Shown here: piece after piece, positions 32,936-41,178 of the stretch
How the letters are laid out: each line of letters opens with the position of its first letter
How positions within the stretch are numbered: the first letter of the stretch is position 1
IMG/VR virus record: IMGVR_UViG_3300022745_000038
Span: 1-57,837 of that record
Length of the DNA: 57,837 nt
Direction: 5' to 3' (one strand)
DNA from: a virus
Notes under the pieces: model-generated
Database searches by the model: none
Seen by the model: the letters and a program-made list of their open reading frames with translations, nothing else
Told to the model about the DNA's origin: nothing
Made by a program: the position numbers and the translations under genes

Positions 32936-35176
32936 CTACGTGATTGCGACGGTCTTGGCACCACGTGCCTCGGCCTCGCGGTCGTTTCGGATCTGAAGCG
33001 CCTGCTGCGCCAGCTTGACCTTGTCGCTGCTCAAGGCCTTGCGCTCCGCATGGTCACGGTCGCGCTGCTTGTCCTCTGCATCCACGCCGCGCATCAGCAT
33101 GTCATGCTCGGCCTGCTGTCGACGCTCCTCGGCATCGGCCTGCAACTCTGCCGCAGTGCGCTGGTTCAGGCCCTGCTCCTTCAGTTGCGCGACCTGCATG
33201 GCAGTCTGCGCCTTCACCATCGTGTCTGGGGTCGGGGTTGGCTTCTGCTGCTGCATCTGCTCGCGCCGCTTCTTGATCTCATCCGGCTCGCGAAGTACGT
33301 CGTCCGGGGAAATGGAGTCGGCGGTCAGCGCCTTGCGAACCATCTTCTCGTCGTCAAACATGTAGGAGATCGCCGGGTTGGTCAGGGCAGCGAGCCACTT
33401 GACCATCGCCTGGTTCGCCAAATCGCGTTGCATGAGCGTCGTCGAACCGCGGGCGTCCACCTCGTAGTCACCCTTGATCTCTTCCTTCGGGTTGTACTGC
33501 ATGTTCCAGTCGTAGTACCGCCGGAGGTGCGGCCGGGTGATGTCGTCGTCGTAGCGCTTCACCAGGCGCCGCAGGACCACGGTCGCAGAGTTCATCAGCA
33601 TTTGCATGCTGCCAACCTGCGCGGGCGCATCGCCGCGCTCGCCGGCCATGATCATCGGGAAGGCGATCTCTTCGTCCGCGAACTTGAGCGCCAGTTCGAT
33701 GATCTTCAGGAAGTGTTCCGTGTGCGGATCAATCGTGTACAGGCCGAAGGCCTTGGTCACGTCCGCCATCTCCGCTTCGCCGGTCAGGCCCCAGAGTTTC
33801 GTGCCGCCGCCGACCGTCCAATTCCCATCCTTCGGCTCGATGTGGTCCGACATCACGATCTGGGCGCCGGCTGACATCCCGGCGTTGTCCATGATCTGCC
33901 GAGTGGCGGCCGTCACCATGCGCTGCGCCGACTGCCGCAGAAGGTACGGAATGCCGTAGCCGAAGATCCGATTCTGCGCCGGCTCCCATACGAGCACGTC
34001 GTAGGGGAGGTCGCCGCTCTCGAGCGGGTTCAGGTACGCCTTGACCGGGCGATCGTTGATGATCACCAGGCACCCGCTGATCGACATCAGTGGGTCGACC
34101 TCGCCGACATCGCACCCGCACATCTCGAGCACTCGCGGGTCGATGTCCCCATGCCGCTCCCAAACCTCGTACTGCCGGTCCTGAGGAGGAACGTAGCCGT
34201 TCTCGTCGCGTCGCTCTCCCTGCTGCGAGGTGAGGTAACTACGCTGTGGGCCCTCGACCAAGCATTCTCGGATCGCGTCGGCGTTGTAGCCTGGGGCTCG
34301 CGCCAGTTGTCGCAGCTTCCGCTTCGAGATGAAGCGCCGCTCCCAGATCGCCTCGGCGTTGCGGATGTCATTGCCGCACGCCATGTCTGGGAAGAAGTCC
34401 TCCGGGTTCACGCGCTCAGTGACCGGGACCTTCGATTCATTGAACTGCAGGACGTGGACAACCCCGCTTGGCGTTTCGTGCCTCTTCCAGGATTTCTCCC
34501 GCCTCGCGCGGACAACGGGGCCCTTGACGATACCGGTCCCGTACAGCACGGCGTCATGAATCATGGACCGCGAGGTGCCGTTGAACGAGCACTCCGTGAG
34601 CTGGTCCTCGATCTCCCGCTCCATGGCCTTGGAGCGCTCTGTCGCCAGACGGGTCAACTCGTTGGCGTAGTCCCGCGCCTGCATTTGGCGCTGCCCGCTC
34701 TCCTCGCCATCATCGGGGACCATGATCGGCTCGCCCTGATGCACCAGCGGGGTGTCGTCGTTGGCCAGTTCCGCCAACTCTGGGACTGGCGTGGGCTTGA
34801 TGCCCCAGTTCTTCTCGTCATGCGGGAAGAGCATGTCGGCCAGACGCGCCTCGGCGCTGTTGGCCTTGGGCCGGGTGATGTTCGGAGATACCCGGCTCTT
34901 GGTGATCGTCTCGTCGTCACGATTTGGCCGGCCGCCTCGCTCGCCGCGGGTGGCTATGGCCTGCATCATGTCACCGTCGAGGTTCGCCTCGTCCTTGCCG
35001 TGGTAGTACTGGATGTCAAGTGACCACTGCAATTCCACACCAGACGCGGCGCGGTCGCGGACGTACTCGTCGCGCTCCTTGACGTAGGCGTTGACGAGCG
35101 ATCGCATCAACTCATCGTCGTATGCGCTCTCGTCATCTTCCCTCTCGGGAACGGCCTGTAGTTGGGTGGCAGCCAT
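32936..35176 (-). CDS. Portal protein, P22-like
   Basis: 746 residues from ATG 35176 (MAATQLQAVPEREDDE). The N-terminal helix-rich part matches long podoviral portals (LMRSLVNAYVKERDEYVRDR, WSLDIQYYHGKDEANLDGD, NITRPKANSAEARLADMLFP), followed by the wing and stem regions (QIMDNAGMSAGAQIVMSDH) and a long coiled C-terminal barrel (AELQADAEERRQQAEHDMLM). The portal forms the dodecameric DNA gate and binds the terminase. Its position after the terminase, and its length (700+), point to the P22 rather than the HK97 portal family. Confidence 0.85.
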   Translation of the reverse strand: MAATQLQAVPEREDDESAYDDELMRSLVNAYVKERDEYVRDRAASGVELQWSLDIQYYHGKDEANLDGDMMQAIATRGERGGRPNRDDETITKSRVSPNITRPKANSAEARLADMLFPHDEKNWGIKPTPVPELAELANDDTPLVHQGEPIMVPDDGEESGQRQMQARDYANELTRLATERSKAMEREIEDQLTECSFNGTSRSMIHDAVLYGTGIVKGPVVRARREKSWKRHETPSGVVHVLQFNESKVPVTERVNPEDFFPDMACGNDIRNAEAIWERRFISKRKLRQLARAPGYNADAIRECLVEGPQRSYLTSQQGERRDENGYVPPQDRQYEVWERHGDIDPRVLEMCGCDVGEVDPLMSISGCLVIINDRPVKAYLNPLESGDLPYDVLVWEPAQNRIFGYGIPYLLRQSAQRMVTAATRQIMDNAGMSAGAQIVMSDHIEPKDGNWTVGGGTKLWGLTGEAEMADVTKAFGLYTIDPHTEHFLKIIELALKFADEEIAFPMIMAGERGDAPAQVGSMQMLMNSATVVLRRLVKRYDDDITRPHLRRYYDWNMQYNPKEEIKGDYEVDARGSTTLMQRDLANQAMVKWLAALTNPAISYMFDDEKMVRKALTADSISPDDVLREPDEIKKRREQMQQQKPTPTPDTMVKAQTAMQVAQLKEQGLNQRTAAELQADAEERRQQAEHDMLMRGVDAEDKQRDRDHAERKALSSDKVKLAQQALQIRNDREAEARGAKTVAIT

Positions 35177-35218
35177 CGCGTGAGGCTGCCACATGTCCGC
35201 CCTTCAGGTCACCACTTG

Positions 35219-35815
35219 CTACTCCGAACAGCCCCGCAATTGGCCGGCAATCGGTCCGATTCCAACGCGAGACTCGCCATGAATGGCCCGGCCGCATTGG
35301 TCGTACAGGTCCGCAATCGCCTGCGCGTGCTTCTCCCCCAACGGGTCGTCCGCCGAGGCTATCGGCGGCAATTGAATCTTCTGCGTCCGAGCGAACTGAT
35401 CCACCTCCGCGAGCGTCGGCGACCTCGGAATCAGCGCCCGCTGCGTCATCTGGCCCGCACCTCGGTGCCCCGCCAACGCATACGCCGCTGCGTCGCTCGC
35501 GTCCGACGATGACATCTTCCAGCCGGGTTGGCCGTAAATGTCCGCAATCGCCTGTTGGTCGTACTGGTCCTGAAGCACAAGGAATGCGATCTGTTGATCC
35601 TTCGGCATTGCGCTCCAAAGCTCCATCATTACGTCCGCCATTGTCGCGCCAGGGTTCGCCTGCTGCGCCTGCTTCATCTGCTGTTGGAACCAGTGCCAGA
35701 CAGCGCTGTTCTGCGCCTGCCGATCGGCTGCGTCCGTTGCGCTCTGCTTCTTCTGCTCGGCCGATTTCGCCTGCTCGTCGAGCACTCGCATCCTGCGTTC
35801 CCATGGCATTTCCAT
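35219..35815 (-). CDS. Helical protein upstream of portal
   Basis: 198 residues: MEMPWERRMRVLDEQAKSAE and a Gln/Ala-rich helical first half (about 10-75, likely coiled coil), then a mixed region with short helices (WKMSSSDASDAAAYALAG, AQAIADLYDQCGRAI). No membrane segment or catalytic motif. The gene fills most of the interval between portal and the small terminase-linked genes. Unassigned. Confidence 0.6.
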   Translation of the reverse strand: MEMPWERRMRVLDEQAKSAEQKKQSATDAADRQAQNSAVWHWFQQQMKQAQQANPGATMADVMMELWSAMPKDQQIAFLVLQDQYDQQAIADIYGQPGWKMSSSDASDAAAYALAGHRGAGQMTQRALIPRSPTLAEVDQFARTQKIQLPPIASADDPLGEKHAQAIADLYDQCGRAIHGESRVGIGPIAGQLRGCSE

Positions 35816-35831
35816 CAGTCGCTCCAGTATG

Positions 35832-36041
35832 TCACCGCTCGAGTTTTGCCCCGATCTGCACGCAAGAGACCCTCACCTCTCGGCTCGGCGAAACCTTGCG
35901 CATGTTTATCGCCGTCGCTTCACCAACTACCTCGCATGCCCCCTTGTCTGGAAGGCCGTAGAGGTTGTGGAGAACCGGCGTGGCCGTTCCCATCCCCCCT
36001 ATGTAGACCGTGAGGATCCAGGTGCCGATCAGCGTCGACAT
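35832..36041 (-). CDS. Small exported-type protein
   Basis: 69 residues with an N-terminal hydrophobic stretch (LIGTWILTVYIGGMGTATPV) that could be a weak signal or anchor, two cysteines (ACEVV, RVSCVQ) and a basic C-terminus. It overlaps the next gene upstream by one base (TGATG). It may be a periplasmic or membrane-associated peptide. Unassigned. Confidence 0.5.
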   Translation of the reverse strand: MSTLIGTWILTVYIGGMGTATPVLHNLYGLPDKGACEVVGEATAINMRKVSPSREVRVSCVQIGAKLER

Positions 36042-36367
36042 CAGTGCCCCACCACCAGCGCGCGATCAGGCGACAGGATCGCCGACTCCGGCTCCGCGGC
36101 CTTCAGCGGCTGGATTGTCGCCATCAGAAGCAGCGTCATGTGGGCCCGATGCGCGGCGTCGGTCATGATTTCAGATATCGTCAGGTCGTAACTGTCGCCG
36201 TGGTCGGAGAGCAGGCTCAGGTTGGACTTGATCAAGTCACGCATGTAGTCCCGGACCAACTCCTCGCGCAGAGTCAGGCCGCTCGAGACGATCCGGTCGC
36301 CGAGCTTGTTCGCCGCGTCCAGGTTGTCATCCACGTTGATGTTGCTGTTCGTGAGTTTCGATTCCAT
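36041..36367 (-). CDS. Small helical protein after large terminase
   Basis: 108 residues from ATG 36367 (MESKLTNSNINVDDNLDAAN). A dispersed palindrome and the terminase stop lie immediately upstream, so longer starts would read through the repeat. The protein is helical with charged residues (LREELVRDYMRDLIKSNLSL) and a mild hydrophobic segment MTLLLMATIQPL. Unassigned. Confidence 0.6.
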   Translation of the reverse strand: MESKLTNSNINVDDNLDAANKLGDRIVSSGLTLREELVRDYMRDLIKSNLSLLSDHGDSYDLTISEIMTDAAHRAHMTLLLMATIQPLKAAEPESAILSPDRALVVGH

Positions 36368-36378
36368 TTTCCCCTCAG

Positions 36379-36395
36379 TCCGCCACAGTGGCGGA
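36379..36395. repeat. Dispersed palindrome, copy 9 (intergenic)
   Basis: Exact TCCGCCACAGTGGCGGA, filling most of the 28 bp between the large-terminase stop (36396) and the next start codon (36367). Confidence 0.95.
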
Positions 36396-38840
36396 TCAGT
36401 ACCCCACCAACGGGTCAAGAATGGTATTCGCCGCCACACGCTTCGGGCGGCCGGAAGGCATCAGCGCAGCACGCTTCAGCCCAGTCATGACGAGATACCG
36501 CAAGGCGTCCATCAGGTGGTCGTTGTCCTTCACGATCCGCCCCTTCTCGTCCCTCCGATAGACCCGGTACTCCATGAAAAAGTTCTGGCAGGACGCAAAG
36601 ACTTTGATCCGCCCGGTCGAGATCCTCCCCCAGACGTTGTAGATCCCAGCCTCCACCGCGTTCTCGGCGTCGGTCAGGTGCAGCCCCTCCGCCCGCAGCA
36701 TGCGCTTGACCAGCGAGCCGTCAACCTGCGACCCGCCGCCAGCAGGGTCGATCACGCCCGGGATCCATGGCCCTCTGGCTTTCACCGCGCTGGCAATGAC
36801 CGGTGGCTCAGCGTTTGAGCGATACAGCTCCGAGTAGATGTACAGGGTGTCGTTCGCGAGATCCACCGCCCCCCACAGACCAGCCGTCCGCTTCCACCCA
36901 ACGTCGAGCGCATACACCCGCGGCCAATGGTCAGGCACCTCGAAGTCCTTGACCTTGATATCGCTCTCGGCGATCGGGTAGATGACCCCCGATCCCAGCG
37001 TCGGGGTGCCGTTCTCGCGCGCCTCGCGCAGATGCGGCGGAGTCTCCGATCGCATCCTCTCCTTCGTGGCCTCGTCCAAGTGGGGGACGTGGTTCCAGCC
37101 GGCCTGGACCATCACACGACCATCGCGAACGGTCACCCCGTAGTCCTCGACGATCTTGGCGCCCTTGCCCATGTAGTGCTCCACGATGGCCGTCCGGCCT
37201 TTGAGTGGGGTGAAAGTCTCGATCAGCAGGCCGCCGGTCGTCATCAGGCGCAGCACCGCCTCGTTGCGAACATCCTCCGGCCCTTCCTCGTCCAGCCCCA
37301 CGCCGTCCTTCGCCGTCCCCTGCCACGCGCGCCGGCCCTGGTCGTAGGATTTCATCCCGAGACGAGACATGCCGCCGCTCTTGTGGCGGATCAAGGCGTA
37401 GTCGATCGCGCGGCCCGTGTTAGGGCGCACCGTGGGCTGGCCGATGATCAGGTCGCCGGGGATCATCCCGGTGCCCCATTGACCTTGGTCGCCGAACATC
37501 GCGACCTGCAAGATGTCCCGGACCGTCTCGGAGGTGTCACCCCCCATCCACCAATCCACCGGCTTGTCGAAGCGGTGACCGCTCCACCAGTCGGGGTAGA
37601 GGCCGGTCAGGTGGAGCGTCGTCTCGTAGGCGTTGACAACGGTGTTGTGGTGGACGACCCCGGCGCAGAAGTAATTCCGGTGGGTCTCGACCTCGAAGTC
37701 GAACACTTCATGCGAGCCAATAGAGTAGACTGCGACCACCCGCACGCCCAAAGGAAGCCGCAATGGACATTGACCAAGTTCGATCTCTAGTGGCTCGCAT
37801 GCCACACCGGCAAGCCGCCGAGATTCTTGGCGTGAGCATCCAGCGTCTGGCGACGTTCTGCTCAAAACACGGGATCCTTCGCCGGCCTCAGTCGAAGAAA
37901 ACCCCGAGTTTCGACCCCGCGCTCCTGAAGAAGATGATCGAAGTGGATCTGCTAACCCAAGAGCAGGCCGCCGCCCAACTTGGCGTGAATCGGACAACGG
38001 TAGAGCAATGGTGCTGTCGGCTGAAATTACAGACCCAAAGGACTGGCCCTCGAGGAGGTGAACTCCACCCATCATGGACCGGAGGCGTGACCATTCGTCG
38101 GGGGTATCGATATCTCCACAGGCCCAATCACCCCAACGCGATAAAGCAGGGCTACGTCGCCGAGCACCGACTGGTGATGGAAGAAAAATTGGGCAGACTG
38201 CTGCTGCCCCGCGAGGTTGTCCATCACCGTAACGGGGATCCTTTGGACAATCGCCCGGAGAACCTTGAGTTGTTTCGTTCCAATGGCGAGCATCTACGGC
38301 ACGAACTGACTGGCCGTATCCCCAACTGGACAGAATCGGGTCGTCAGGCAATCCTGATCGGCGTCGAGAAAGCTGTACGTAATCGCCGAGATGCAGCCAT
38401 CCGTCGACGGTCAGGATCCGGTGACCCAGCGCAGCCTCAAACCACCGACCATTCGACAGATGCACCCGAAGGCACGGCTCCGGCTTCGGCTTGATGAACG
38501 GGGCAGAGGCGCGCGCCACAACGCGCTTCTCGCCATCCCACGCCATTACATCGAATGGGCGACCAGCGTCAACCAACCTGGCCAGAGGAATGTCGCCTTC
38601 AGGGGCCTCGATTGAGTTGACAATTGTGCAACATTTTCCAATCCTGTTGCCCGCAATGAAGGCTCGGGTCTTGAAGTCCCGCCCGGCGCTGAAGAACAGC
38701 ATGTGCCGCGGATAGAGGTGCCGCGCATGCGCCCCATCCTCCGGGAACCAGACGAACAGCTTCTGCCGCGAGCGGCGATACTCAAGCTCCGCCAGAAGCT
38801 CGATCAGCGCTTCTTGTTCGTCCCTTGTGGTTGCTCCCAT
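36396..38840 (-). CDS. Terminase large subunit, interrupted by an intein
   Basis: 814-residue precursor from ATG 38840. Removing the 330-residue intein gives a 484-residue terminase, the usual size. The N-extein ends at GNRIGK and the C-extein begins T-VVNAYE, so splicing restores the Walker A motif GNRIGKT. Walker B is GVGLDEE. The C-terminal RNase-H-like nuclease has candidate acidic residues in VYALDVGWKR, IDPAGGG and LMDALRYL. The enzyme pumps and cuts DNA at the portal. Endolysin and a small gene lie upstream, and the 38804-39040 gene overlaps its start. Confidence 0.93.
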   Translation of the reverse strand: MGATTRDEQEALIELLAELEYRRSRQKLFVWFPEDGAHARHLYPRHMLFFSAGRDFKTRAFIAGNRIGKCCTIVNSIEAPEGDIPLARLVDAGRPFDVMAWDGEKRVVARASAPFIKPKPEPCLRVHLSNGRWFEAALGHRILTVDGWLHLGDYVQLSRRRSGLPDDPILSSWGYGQSVRAVDARHWNETTQGSPGDCPKDPRYGDGQPRGAAAVCPIFLPSPVGARRRSPALSRWGDWACGDIDTPDEWSRLRSMMGGVHLLEGQSFGSVISADSTIALPLSDSRQVGRRPALGLADPLRSSSSGARGRNSGFSSTEAGEGSRVLSRTSPDAGCSRQESRRLAGVACEPLEIELGQCPLRLPLGVRVVAVYSIGSHEVFDFEVETHRNYFCAGVVHHNTVVNAYETTLHLTGLYPDWWSGHRFDKPVDWWMGGDTSETVRDILQVAMFGDQGQWGTGMIPGDLIIGQPTVRPNTGRAIDYALIRHKSGGMSRLGMKSYDQGRRAWQGTAKDGVGLDEEGPEDVRNEAVLRLMTTGGLLIETFTPLKGRTAIVEHYMGKGAKIVEDYGVTVRDGRVMVQAGWNHVPHLDEATKERMRSETPPHLREARENGTPTLGSGVIYPIAESDIKVKDFEVPDHWPRVYALDVGWKRTAGLWGAVDLANDTLYIYSELYRSNAEPPVIASAVKARGPWIPGVIDPAGGGSQVDGSLVKRMLRAEGLHLTDAENAVEAGIYNVWGRISTGRIKVFASCQNFFMEYRVYRRDEKGRIVKDNDHLMDALRYLVMTGLKRAALMPSGRPKRVAANTILDPLVGY
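37644..38633 (-). other. Intein in the large terminase P-loop
   Basis: 330 codons. Residue 1 is Cys (CCTIVNS); a block-B-like segment at about 53-79 (CLRVHLSNGRW...HRILTVDGW) keeps a His but not a clear TxxH. C-terminal blocks F and G are VFDFEVETHRNYFCAG and VVHHN, followed by Thr+1. Residues about 90-295 have no recognisable endonuclease motif in this frame. They are instead the antisense of a complete HNH gene. Insertion is exactly between Lys and Thr of Walker A. Splicing is predicted from the motifs, not proven. Confidence 0.88.
37763..38494 (+). CDS. HNH homing endonuclease encoded antisense inside the terminase intein
   Basis: 243 residues on the opposite strand to the terminase, with AAGGAAG 5 nt before the ATG. 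Two helix-turn-helix-like elements lie at about 15-34 (RQAAEILGVSIQRLATFC) and 66-85 (QEQAAAQLGVNRTTVEQWC). The HNH_3-type core is at 131-180: EHRLVMEEKLGR, VVHHRNGDPLDNRPENLEL, with a late His in GEHLRH. The catalytic His pair (154-155), Asn (157, 163, 167) and distal His (177) are all present. The gene lies wholly inside intein codons about 47-291. It probably cleaves inteinless terminase genes to spread the element. A promoter of its own is not clear. Confidence 0.88.
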   Translation: MDIDQVRSLVARMPHRQAAEILGVSIQRLATFCSKHGILRRPQSKKTPSFDPALLKKMIEVDLLTQEQAAAQLGVNRTTVEQWCCRLKLQTQRTGPRGGELHPSWTGGVTIRRGYRYLHRPNHPNAIKQGYVAEHRLVMEEKLGRLLLPREVVHHRNGDPLDNRPENLELFRSNGEHLRHELTGRIPNWTESGRQAILIGVEKAVRNRRDAAIRRRSGSGDPAQPQTTDHSTDAPEGTAPASA

Positions 38841-39040
38841 GGCCTCGTCTTCAGCATGTGATCGAGCAGCAGCGCCTCTTGCGCGCACTGCGTCCACACT
38901 GATCGTGCCACACCGCACCGGTCCGGTTCGCCAGGGCGGACAGCCGTCGAACGGATGATCCCGTCAGCAGCGAGCGCGACGGTCATGTAGCAGACGATGC
39001 CAGCGCGCAGCCACTCCTCGTCTTGGATGTCGTCGATCAT
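38804..39040 (-). CDS. Small protein upstream of large terminase
   Basis: 78 residues from ATG 39040 (MIDDIQDEEWLRAGIVCYMT), overlapping the endolysin stop (ATGA) and the terminase start by 37 nt. Helical, with three cysteines (VCYM, RCGV, QCAQ). Unassigned; the coupling suggests co-translation with endolysin and terminase. Confidence 0.6.
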   Translation of the reverse strand: MIDDIQDEEWLRAGIVCYMTVALAADGIIRSTAVRPGEPDRCGVARSVWTQCAQEALLLDHMLKTRPWEQPQGTNKKR

Positions 39041-39681
39041 CCCAGTGCTTTCAGGATCCGCACGGCGTTGTCTGAGAATTCCTTCAGCCCGATCGACCCG
39101 CCGTTCCACACCTTCCGGAACCCCTGAAGATCCCACTGGTCCGCGAGGATCGGGAGGCGGCCAGCGCCGGCCCACGACCAGAACCACGCCGCCACCATGG
39201 CCCCGGGGCGCGGCCGAGACACCTTGTCCGGATCCTCGACAAGGTCCAAGCGGAGCGCGAGCCCGGCACGAACGTATGCATCACGTCCGGTCAACTGCGG
39301 GAACCCACGGCCGCGGAACTTCCAGCCGTCGCCGCTCGCCTCGTCACCGTTGCCCATGCGGCCGGCGTACACGAGGTTGGCCAACTTCTCCGGGGCCATG
39401 GCGTAGTCGAGCGGATTCGCCCGGTGGCCGTCAGGCTGGCCCAGCGGGTGGAACCGGGTAGGCCACACCTCGGGCAGTCTCGCGGCCCGGTAGTACAGGC
39501 TCTCGGACAGCCTAGACAGCGCGCCCGTCTCAACTTGCCCCGTGGCGAGGAAGCACGCGATGCGCCGCGGCGTCGTGATCTGCGCCCACCCCATCGCGGC
39601 GTCAAGTGGGGAAGCCCAGTCGTCGGCCGCCTCCTGGCTGCACCGGACCAACTCGACCAGCAGGCTCGGGGTCAACATCAT
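39037..39681 (-). CDS. GH19 family endolysin
   Basis: 214 residues from ATG 39681. The chitinase-class GH19 lysozyme pattern is clear: a catalytic Glu in FLATGQVETGALSRLSESLYY, then WPTRFHPLG, KLANLVYAGRMGNGDE and the hallmark GDGWKFRGRGFPQLTGRDAY. It cleaves peptidoglycan glycan strands. There is no signal peptide or SAR segment, so a holin would be needed for release. It overlaps the upstream gene by 80 nt and the downstream small gene by 4. Confidence 0.9.
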   Translation of the reverse strand: MMLTPSLLVELVRCSQEAADDWASPLDAAMGWAQITTPRRIACFLATGQVETGALSRLSESLYYRAARLPEVWPTRFHPLGQPDGHRANPLDYAMAPEKLANLVYAGRMGNGDEASGDGWKFRGRGFPQLTGRDAYVRAGLALRLDLVEDPDKVSRPRPGAMVAAWFWSWAGAGRLPILADQWDLQGFRKVWNGGSIGLKEFSDNAVRILKALG

Positions 39682-40105
39682 GTGCGTGGTCCGGCGTTGA
39701 ACTGGCCGGATTATGCACGCCGTCCGCCACTGTGGCGGACTGTTCGCTAGGCATAGGGGGGACCATGGCCTCAGCCATGCGATAGGCCATATCCCTGACG
39801 TCCGCGATGATGTCGTCAGCCCAATCCGGAGTAGCCCGAACGGACATCCGCGCCCATGGAAGCAGGTCGCCCGCGTACCGCATCGCCCACTCCGCAACTC
39901 GCAGCGCTCGATCGGATCCAGCCTTCTCCTGCCACGCGGATAATTTTCGCCTCTCCTCGGCCAAGTCTTTCTCGACCCGGTCCAAGACCTCCTTGCGAAC
40001 AAGATCAACTGGCCCACGACCAGGAATTACGAGGCAAGACGTGCCACATCCTTCGTTGCAAAGCCCCCCCACCATCACGCACAACTTGATCACCCCCGGC
40101 TCCAT
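39602..40105 (-). CDS. Cys-rich N-terminus, unassigned protein
   Basis: 167 residues from ATG 40105 (TGATG overlap with the zinc-ribbon gene). The N-terminus has four cysteines (LCVMVGGLCNEGCGTSC), the centre is helical (VRKEVLDRVEKDLAEERRKL) and the C-terminus is a Pro/Gly-rich tail that begins with a dispersed palindrome (QSATVADG) and overlaps the endolysin start. The tail beyond the palindrome looks like an added extension. Function unknown. Confidence 0.6.
   Translation of the reverse strand: MEPGVIKLCVMVGGLCNEGCGTSCLVIPGRGPVDLVRKEVLDRVEKDLAEERRKLSAWQEKAGSDRALRVAEWAMRYAGDLLPWARMSVRATPDWADDIIADVRDMAYRMAEAMVPPMPSEQSATVADGVHNPASSTPDHAHDVDPEPAGRVGPVQPGGGRRLGFPT
39723..39739. repeat. Dispersed palindrome, copy 10
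   Basis: Exact TCCGCCACTGTGGCGGA with GT/AC giving 19-bp symmetry. It encodes QSATVADG near the C-terminus of the 39602-40105 gene, 42 bp upstream of the endolysin start. Confidence 0.95.
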
Positions 40106-40281
40106 CACTTCTCCCCCTTCCCCGTCTTCGGCTTCACCTTCCCGGAGCATTCAGCGCATCGCCACTGCGGCATGCCGTTGCGCAGCACGACACGTTGCGT
40201 GCCCTTGGCCGTGCGGCATCGCGAGCAGATCGCTCCTGCTGTCGCGGTGAGGCGTGCTGCATCGATCTGCCATTGCCTCAT
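40105..40281 (-). CDS. 58-residue zinc-ribbon protein
   Basis: ATG 40281 gives MRQWQIDAARLTATAGAICS..., with two CxxC knuckles (ICSRCRT and WRCAECSG) spaced about 20 residues apart, and a lysine-rich tail. It overlaps neighbours on both sides by 1-4 nt, so it is clearly part of the operon. It probably binds zinc; partner unknown. Confidence 0.7.
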   Translation of the reverse strand: MRQWQIDAARLTATAGAICSRCRTAKGTQRVVLRNGMPQWRCAECSGKVKPKTGKGEK

Positions 40282-40499
40282 GAGTCGTCCTTGAGGATGC
40301 CGCGCCAGCGGTCCTCGTGGACTTCACCGAACGCGGACTCGAAAACTGACAGCTCGGTGTATTTCCATGTTTTCCCTGTCCACCACATCTGGTCATTTGG
40401 CACCTGGCACAGCCAGCCAGCCCACCGCACTTCGTAAAAACCTGGCCGACCAGGCATCGGCGGCTGCTTCTTGGCTGAGAACCACGGAGTCCGTTTCAT
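40278..40499 (-). CDS. Small Trp-rich protein
   Basis: 73 residues, MKRTPWFSAKKQPPMPGRPG, with six or more tryptophans (VRWAGWLCQV, MWWTGKTWKY, EDRWRG). The spaced W/Y strands suggest a small beta fold, as in other phage proteins of this size. ATGA overlaps on both sides. Unassigned. Confidence 0.6.
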   Translation of the reverse strand: MKRTPWFSAKKQPPMPGRPGFYEVRWAGWLCQVPNDQMWWTGKTWKYTELSVFESAFGEVHEDRWRGILKDDS

Positions 40500-40945
40500 G
40501 TGCGCTCCAGCATGGTGACGGAGACGTAGTCCAGCGGCCCGCAGTCAGGGACGCATATATGCGCTGCCGAAAGTTCTATGTCGGTCACTTCGTCGAACTT
40601 GCACACCCGCACGCTGACCACGGGGTAGCGGTGGCGGGCGAGGGCCTTGGGCATCGTGACGGCGCTACGCCAGTGGAAGAGGGCGGCGTCTGCTTCTGGA
40701 AGATCGACACGGTAGGCCGATCGCGGGCGGGCCAAGATCCGCTGGCCGGGGACGCACCACACCTCCCTGCCGATCAGTACGTCGCCGGCCTGCCACTTGT
40801 CGCGTCGCTGCTGTGCCGTGACGATTGTTCCGTCTGGATCGATGCGCAGCACGCCGGTTGCAAGCGGCCGTATCAGGCACGTCGCGCCGTCCGCCCACGC
40901 GCGGGCCTCGGCGGCGGAGAGGTTGAGGCAGATCTTGCGGCTCAT
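40496..40945 (-). CDS. ASCH/PUA-like domain protein
   Basis: 149 residues from ATG 40945 (MSRKICLNLSAAEAR). The pattern REVWCVPG, YRVDLPEADA, FHWRSAVTMPKALARHRYPV, VRVCKFDEVTDIE follows the phage ASCH-like family (typically LWVRETW..., WRPSIHMPRWASRI..., VTDVRVERLQDI). ASCH/PUA folds bind RNA or modified nucleotides; the phage members have no settled role. It is coupled to neighbours by 4-nt overlaps. Confidence 0.65.
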   Translation of the reverse strand: MSRKICLNLSAAEARAWADGATCLIRPLATGVLRIDPDGTIVTAQQRRDKWQAGDVLIGREVWCVPGQRILARPRSAYRVDLPEADAALFHWRSAVTMPKALARHRYPVVSVRVCKFDEVTDIELSAAHICVPDCGPLDYVSVTMLERT

Positions 40946-41178
40946 CGCGTAGGCGCCTTCCGTATCGGCCACCAGCCTGCGACCTCCCGCAGATCGACAG
41001 CCTTGCGCTTGTGGTAGATCACGATCCCCGATTCGCCTGACCACACGACCGTGACTTGCGTGGCAATGCAGTCGTCCAGGCGGGTGCCGTCTTTCATGAG
41101 CAGCGTCACACGCTGACCGGCACGCGGCAGTTTGGTGATCGGTCGGTGGCCGATCGTTTGAATGGCGGCCTTGCTCAC
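40942..41178 (-). CDS. Small beta-barrel-like protein
   Basis: 78 residues from GTG 41178, which overlaps the upstream stop (GTGA). A compact beta pattern (GQRVTLLMKDGTRLDDCIAT, QVTVVWSGESGIVIYHKRKA) resembles short SH3-like or Sm-like phage proteins. The C-terminal VAGWWPIRKAPTR is aromatic. Unassigned. Confidence 0.6.
   Translation of the reverse strand: MSKAAIQTIGHRPITKLPRAGQRVTLLMKDGTRLDDCIATQVTVVWSGESGIVIYHKRKAVDLREVAGWWPIRKAPTR

Noticed and set aside
32537-33874. 445-codon plus-strand open frame
   Set aside because: Antisense to portal and two small genes; composition typical of shadow frames.
36379-36395. Dispersed palindromes as intrinsic terminators
   Set aside because: No U-tract follows the copies, most are inside genes in both orientations and the loop is a single base, so termination is not the general function.
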